From the NCBI GenBank assembly GCA_015501595.1, contig JADNRX010000003.1, forward strand, positions 248,001 to 312,000: a stretch of DNA of 64,000 nucleotides. The letters run 5' to 3'. This document shows positions 58,375 to 64,000 of this stretch, one piece after another. The position numbers and the translations under genes are program-made. Source of the DNA: Hymenopellis radicata (taxonomy: Eukaryota; Basidiomycota; Agaricomycetes; Agaricales; Physalacriaceae). Each line of letters begins with the position of its first letter. The stretch's first letter is position 1. Under the pieces are notes generated by a model that was given only the letters and a program-made list of their open reading frames with translations, was not told the DNA's origin and did not search any database.

Positions 58375-59200
58375 CTACACAGCCAACTTGGGAAGGACCT
58401 TGATCATCTGGTCGATATCGACAAACTGCACCCACGTCTGCAGATTTCTCCGCTCGTCATTCCATATGAACGTCGACTCCTGTGTGCTTCTAAAGAACGC
58501 AGAAACACAAACGTACAATTCCTCAACGATGGTATCTCCTCGGGCGACGCCGAGCTTCGCATTCCACAAGCGAAACTCCCAGCCCTGCAGAGGATGACCA
58601 TCGCACAACGCCTTTCCAGCAGGAACGTCGAACTCGAGACGCTGATAGTTGAAGCCGCGCGACAGCCCGATGGCGTGCACGTACGCTTCCTTGAGCGCCA
58701 GGATGATAGAAATCCGGCGCAGAGCAGTCTCGATGCCTTGATCCCGTGGAATGAGGTTGATTTCGATTTTCAGTGAGCTTGAGAGAAGCAGTCAGCATCA
58801 CGTATCATTATTAATGGACGCGAAAGACGCCACGAACCTGCGAACGAAGGGACTCGAGATAGTTTACCAAACTTCGGCAACGCGAGGGCAGGGCGATTAG
58901 CTGAATGCCAAGACCGAGGTTCACGACGTATTTTTGCTTCCTTGGGTCATGGCGATTCCGCATAGGGAAGGTCCGTACTGGATGTGGTACCCGATCATTG
59001 ATGCAAGAAAACGTCCAGGTTGCATGCCTTCGGGCATCTGAATTATTATGTCTTTCAGGTTGAGCACAAGATAGCAATAAGCGAGCTTACCTGTTCAATC
59101 CAATGCTTCCCATTGGGGGTGACGCGGTCGCGCCAATTGGCTTTAGGTATTCGACGGTGGCGCATCATCAGAATCGGAAGCAACTGGGTGATGATATGAC
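58375..59200 (-). CDS. 4'-phosphopantetheinyl transferase (Sfp type), 5' part unresolved
   Basis: Attaches the phosphopantetheine arm to carrier proteins of fatty acid, polyketide or lysine synthesis. Visible blocks are LLPILMMRHRRIPKANW, TPNGKHWIE, IGYHIQYGPSLCGIAMTQG (in place of the GYNITHD motif) and LGLGIQLIALP (in place of GVDVM). The magnesium/CoA helix ISIILALKEAYVHAIGLSRG with FNYQRLEF follows. It ends LPKLAV at 58375. Frame breaks at 58931-58935 and 58767-58770 are both runs of T/A that need one more base. The 5' exon(s) beyond 59200 were not resolved. Note that the usual metal Asp in GVD reads Gln here (GIQ). Confidence 0.75.
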
Positions 59201-60978
59201 CTACGACCAAGTCAACTCTTACTCAAAAGGTACGTTAAAAGGACGCACGGAAAGAGTCAGCATCCCCCGGAGTGAAAGCACCCAGTTGGACGTGCGGAAA
59301 GTGATCTTTAAGCAAACTATAACATGCATCGTATTCCTGGAAGACGAGTAAATCTCTATATCGCAGAGTAAAAATAGTTGCCGACTTCAAGTGTGTACTC
59401 GCGATTGAGCGAAAGCATCCAGATAAGAATCGGGTGTTCTTGAGTAGTTTGGTTTAGGGTGGGAGGTGGCAGGCCTGAATGGAATCCCATCGGAATTTGC
59501 CTCGGGGGCTGGTTGGACGGCCCCGGCATCGACATGATTGATCTGCGCAGCAAGTGAGGTAACAGTCAACGTTTTCCGAGTCGAGAAAGTGGCGTTTAAT
59601 GTTTTCCGAGCCACAGTTCGGTTGTCGAGGTCAAAAGTAAAATTCAAACATGGTTTGTTTCCGCTCACGTGGCACTGATGGGATCACGGACCGAAACCCG
59701 GTGCTTATGCTTCCGGTTCGAACGAATCGCAAGCTATACTTACAAGACGTGCTAAAACGGAACGGAAACAATTGAGAAGGCGTGGAAGTGCTGGAGAATA
59801 TAGATGCCCATACTAGAAGCCGTACGCGTTATTAAGAAGTCTTAGTCAACTTATTCTTGTCGGTGACACTCCTCTTCCTGTGGCCCTAAGAATGGCGCGC
59901 TGGAGACGAAGTTCAGGATATATAGACAGAGATACCTTGTCTCATTCCAAACGTCTTCTTCCCTTGTCTGCTCTCTCTGTTCTCCTCCCACCGATCTCAG
60001 CGGCGCGGTTCACCATCGCAGATTTACGGATGCCCGAGTATGCATGGAGTTATTCCTATAACCTACGCTTTCCACATACTGAGATATCTAATACTAAACG
60101 CCGGTCTTGGCGGCCTATTGCATGTTACAGACCAATCAACGGCGTCGTCGCGTTCGCGGTCCATTCCGTTTTCCTTCTCTCTCCCACTCGGCTCTACGAT
60201 AATCGAATTATGGAGAGATCTGGGTGTTGATGATGGATCATCTCCCGAATGCGATAGCCTCTGGCAAGAGTTACGCTAAACCCGGTCCATCACTCGCATT
60301 GACCGCAGACGCTCCCGCCGGTGCTAAGTACTCATCATTACTTTCAATAGTTGCAATTCCCACAGATAAATGTTATCATCAGTTTCTGTGTAAGCGCCCT
60401 CGGCAATTGTGTAGGTCGGCTCTATCAGCCTGACGCGGCGTGCTACTGGTATACATTCCTCATACATGTAACATTTATGTTGAAGCAGACCGGTTCCGAA
60501 CAGATCGTGGCGGGAAACCTACTGATAGATACACCGCCTGATTGCTTATGTCCTCTCGCGATACCCGCTAGGACATAAGCTACTTGGAGCGGCTGTTCTG
60601 CCATCGCGTTAAGCTCGTCTCCGTTGACCAACGAGAGCGAGAGTGAATGGCGGGACCTGCGATTAACAGCGGATAGGAGCATCAGTTATCTCGCAAACTA
60701 GTCTATCACGAGTATACAAGATTGCACGGAACAGCGATCGGCGGAGAGGCAGCTGGCATGGTTCTGCAGGAAGGACCCTACGTGAGAACAATAGTGGCGG
60801 ACAAGAAAGTGAGAACGGCAGGGTCGGCACGAATCAGACGATCAAAATATTTCAAAAATAACCATTTATCGAATTATCGTTACATGGCACCATACCATTT
60901 TCTGCTTTTCTATATAAACCCCGCATCTTGCTCTGTTGCCTCCATCCCCTCGCTTTCCTCCTCACCATCATCACCGCC
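59201..60978. other. Intergenic, 1.8 kb
   Basis: Upstream exon(s) of the transferase probably lie in 59.2-59.4 kb (reading such as YSLLKDHFPHVQLGAFTPGD on the minus strand). 59.9-60.3 kb has plus-strand frames with a hydrophobic amino end but no family. 60.85-60.98 kb is the pyrimidine-rich leader of the HMG-CoA synthase gene. Confidence 0.4.
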
Positions 60979-62564
60979 ATGTCTGCCTCGACCGCCCGCC
61001 CTAAGGATGTTGGTGTCCTTGCCGTAGAGGCCTACTTCCCTCTCCGAGTGCGCCTGGCCTTGGTGTTTTCGCGTTCTCTTGACTGATTTTCGCCCAGTGC
61101 ATCTCGGAAGCTGCCCTCGAAGAGTTTGACGGCGTCTCCAAGGGAAAATACACCATCGGTCTTGGCCAGGAATACATGGCCTGGCCGGACGACCGTGAGG
61201 ACATCAACTCGTTCGCGTTGAACGGTATGTTCCTGCGTTACCATCGATAGCAACACCCTCACAGTCATTTGCAGCCGTCTCTGGTCTTCTCGAAAAATAC
61301 AACATTGACCCCAAATCAATTGGCCGAATTGATGTCGGGACGGAAACTATCATTGACAAGTCAAAGTCCGTCAAGACGCATCTCATGGACCTCTTCGCCG
61401 AGTCTGGCAACTTTGACATCGAGGGTATCGACTCCAAGAACGCTTGCTACGGTTCCACCGCTGCTCTCTTCAACGCCATCAACTGGGTTGAGTCCAGCTC
61501 TTGGGACGGCCGTAACGCCATCGTTGTTGCTGGCGACATTGCCGTCTACGCTGAGGGTGCCGCGCGTCCAGCTGGTGGTGCTGGTGCGGTCGCCCTCCTC
61601 ATTGGCCCCAACGCCCCCGTCGTGTTTGAACGTAAGCTTCACTGCGTGTTCAATGTGGTAAACCACCTCACACATGTTGACGTATAGCCACACACGGAAC
61701 CTATATGGCCAACACGTACGACTTCTACAAGCCTAATCTCTCTTCGGAATACCCCGAGGTTGACGGTCCCGTCTCTGTCGTCACCTACATTGCTGCCCTC
61801 GACAACGCCTACACCGCGTTCAGGCAACGCACTGACAAGAACTCAAAGCCGGAGACTGGCAAGTACTCCTTCTCACTTGACAGCGTGGACTACGCCCTCT
61901 TCCATAGTCCCTACGGCAAGCAAGCCGTCAAGGGACATGCTCGCATGGCTTTCAACGACTTCTTGTCCAACCCCTCCGCTCCCCAATACGCCAATGTTCC
62001 CAATCCCGAATCCTTCCTCTCCCTCTCACAGGCCGCATCCTTGACCGACAAGAACGTTGAGAAGACCTTCATCAATGTCGCCAAGGCGTGCTTCAAGGAG
62101 AAGGTCGACCCCGCCATGGCCTGCTCGCGCCGCCTCGGTAACATGTACACTGGTTCTCTGTACGGATGCCTTGCATCCTTACTGTCCACTGTGGAGCCCG
62201 CCACTCTCCTCAACAAGCGTGTCAGCTTCTTTGCTTTCGGCAGTGGTTGCGCATCCTCGTTCTGGACCGCCCGTATCAAGGGCGACACCTCTGAAATTCG
62301 AGAGAAGCTGGATCTCCTTAATCGGTTAGCATCGATGAAGGTTGTCCCCTGCCAAGATTTCGTTGATGCGCTTGCTGTATGTTCTCTTGTCTTCATCTTA
62401 TCTGATAGATGACTGATAATCTCCAAAAGCTTCGTGAAAAGAACCACAACAGTGTTTCCTATACTCCCGAGGGTTTGATAGAGAACATCTGGCCTGGTGC
62501 CTACTACCTCGACAGCGTTGACTCCAAGTACAGGAGGAAGTACTTGCGCGCTCCGGTCGCATAA
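60979..62564 (+). CDS. ERG13: Hydroxymethylglutaryl-CoA synthase
   Basis: Condenses acetyl-CoA with acetoacetyl-CoA in the mevalonate pathway to sterols and terpenoids. The start at 60979 gives [21 protein letters not shown]. An intron leads to [34 protein letters not shown] follows. The nucleophile Cys is in [15 protein letters not shown] and the catalytic His in [34 protein letters not shown] and [13 protein letters not shown] complete the fold. Introns occur after FPLR, after FALN, after VVFE and after VDALA. It ends RKYLRAPVA at 62564. No frame problem was seen. Confidence 0.95.
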
Positions 62565-63473
62565 TTTGTTGTAATACGTATATCATAGACATCATTTAGA
62601 GGCAATATTTGTACAATAATTATCCTTTGGGTAATATCGACGACGGGATGACTTTGCGAGCGCTAGCGAGCATCCATAGAGTTCGTGAGTCGAGATAACC
62701 AAACATGAACAAAATCACGTCGCGCACCAAGCAGCCCCTTCATTTCTCCTTCGTTCCTCCTGAAAATTCGTACAGGTGTGTATCCTATGTATATCAATCA
62801 GGCTACCGCATTTCAACCGTGTCCGTGGATGCTTGACGTCTGACTCGTACCGGAGCCGTTTGCCCAAAAAACCACTTCCTGCTGCCGAAATTCGACGCGC
62901 CAGACCTCGGGAATCGGTATATCTCTGTATGATGCACATTTCAATCACAAAGCTGTTTTTTATTGCCTGCCTGGACGGAGAATGTCCAGAGCTGCCCGAT
63001 AAAGCCTGCGCCCATCCGGGATCCGCAAAATATTCGATCGCGCCCCATCCTCTCTGCGCCGGCTTTCACGCTTCCTCGCATGTCAACACACTGCTCGCAT
63101 TCCACGCGAAGACAACACGTTCTATTCGCCAGGACAACACTGCTGCTCCCAGCACTATGGTTTAATCTTTAATTGCGGCGTAGCCGCTCTCGCTGGCGCT
63201 CGCATTTTTTGGGTCCCACAGTTGAAAGTTCTATACTTGAATTTGGAGCAACATTTTGTCGGATCGGCGTAGCGCCGCGCCATTGGCGCGCCGTGACGCT
63301 GAGCGACCAGGCACCTGCTTGACGCAATTCCAAACCTCTCCATTTCGTCCGATCGGGGTAGGTGAAACTGGAATGCTTAGGCTTGTTTCCTGCGACCATC
63401 ACCGCTTTACAGTTAGTGAAGACCGTCTATCCCAGGTAGGTATTCTATTCCTCCGGTTCGTTCCTTCTTGCTC
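62565..63473. other. Intergenic, 0.9 kb
   Basis: 3' flank of ERG13 and promoter of the next gene. Overlapping reading frames on both strands lack domains. Confidence 0.5.
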
Positions 63474-64000
63474 ATGAAGGAAGAAACGTTTCAGCCTTTT
63501 TCATACGGCGTTGATAATGCTATGTCTCTCGACTCGAGCGTCCCCTGCTTATCTATCAATCAACTATCCCATGATATCCTACGTGAAATCTTCGTCGCTT
63601 TCGCAGACATCCTCCCCCTTCAAACTAGGATTTTCTTTGGCGCATCTTTCCAGATCGAACGAGGTGTGTCAACTCTGGCACAACATTGCCATTCGTGAGC
63701 CGCGCCTGTACGCAAGGTTTTATCTACACATCGCATCGCGGACCTTTGGAGGCTTGCAGCCAACAAAGATCACTGAAGAACAGTGGCAGGCCTTTGAGGC
63801 GCTTTTCCAGAATGCGCGCGCTGTCCCGCTGTTGATCACTTTCAGTATCGGCCTTTTTCCTACCATCGGACCGAGCGATATTCATCGCCTCACACAGAAA
63901 GTGATGGGGCTCCTGCCACACTGTGCATTATTTACATTGAACGTTCATCGCTGCATGGTCCCGCCAATGCTTGTCGCTTTCTCCAAACCTTCCGTACTTG
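63474..64000 (+). CDS. F-box protein, partial (runs off the window)
   Basis: The start at 63474 gives MKEETFQPFSYGVDNAM. The F-box reads INQLSHDILREIFVAFADIL then SRSNEVCQLWHNIAIREPRLY, continuing with TEEQWQAFEALFQNARAVPL to the window end. The two halves are in different frames; one C fewer in the CCCCC run at 63614-63618 joins them as ILPFKLGFSLAHLSRSN. Typical of the expanded Agaricomycete F-box families. Confidence 0.72.

Noticed and set aside
1..64000. CRISPR arrays, operons, rRNA and secondary-metabolite clusters
   Set aside because: No regularly spaced repeats, no rRNA-like sequence, and neighbouring genes are functionally unrelated.

Overview
The window is nuclear DNA of a filamentous basidiomycete, most likely an Agaricomycete. 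Genes lie close together on both strands. They are broken by many short introns (mostly 45-60 nt, GT-AG, with one good GC-AG case). The best matching protein families (eIF3g, PPT1, a Methyltransf_22 protein, a forkhead protein, GH92, F-box-like proteins) have the form they take in mushroom-forming fungi. No prokaryotic, CRISPR or organellar signal was seen, and no tRNA or rRNA gene was recognised. Intron positions were read by eye from splice signals and frame continuity.

Layout. 0-4.1 kb: palmitoyl-protein thioesterase (PPT1), its upstream side made of a dispersed repeat that is itself split by a 2.1-kb hAT-like DNA transposon with 8-bp target duplications and smaller elements nested inside; then a small secreted cysteine-rich protein. 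5-8.1 kb: eIF3g and a divergently transcribed membrane-anchored Methyltransf_22 protein. 11.4-13 kb: HMG-box transcription factor. 15.8-16.7 kb: HhH-GPD DNA glycosylase. 19.4-20.6 kb: F-box-like protein. 22.7-23.9 kb: mitochondrial succinate/fumarate carrier. 25.5-28.3 kb: Zds1-like cell-cycle protein. 29.3-31.4 kb: FAD monooxygenase. 31.8-33.3 kb: TMA16 and MED10, divergent, with 68 bp between start codons. 33.5-34.2 kb: second copy of the dispersed repeat. 34.3-37.4 kb: GH2 beta-mannosidase. 37.8-40 kb: forkhead protein. 41-44 kb: M28 (glutamate carboxypeptidase II-like) peptidase. 44.3-47.5 kb: phosphoinositide phospholipase C. 48-49 kb: NmrA-like protein. 49.1-51.1 kb: a chimeric patch made of a decayed MED10 fragment, a truncated PPT1 copy, an orphan reading frame and a third copy of the repeat. 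51.7-55.2 kb: secreted GH92 alpha-mannosidase. 55.9-57.3 kb: RNase P/MRP subunit RPP40-like. 57.8-58.2 kb: cytochrome c oxidase subunit VIIc/Cox8-like. 58.4-59.2 kb: phosphopantetheinyl transferase. 61-62.6 kb: HMG-CoA synthase. 63.5-64 kb: start of another F-box protein.

Most genes are unrelated housekeeping functions (translation, transcription, RNA processing, mitochondrial metabolism, mevalonate pathway, glycan degradation), as expected for a chromosome arm rather than a gene cluster. Two themes cut across the window. First, a dispersed repeat with a roughly 115-bp hairpin sits beside PPT1, beside MED10 and beside the broken copies of both genes, so it probably took part in moving them. 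Second, about eight genes carry apparent one-base frame breaks, nearly all in short homopolymers, which looks more like uncorrected sequencing error than biology.
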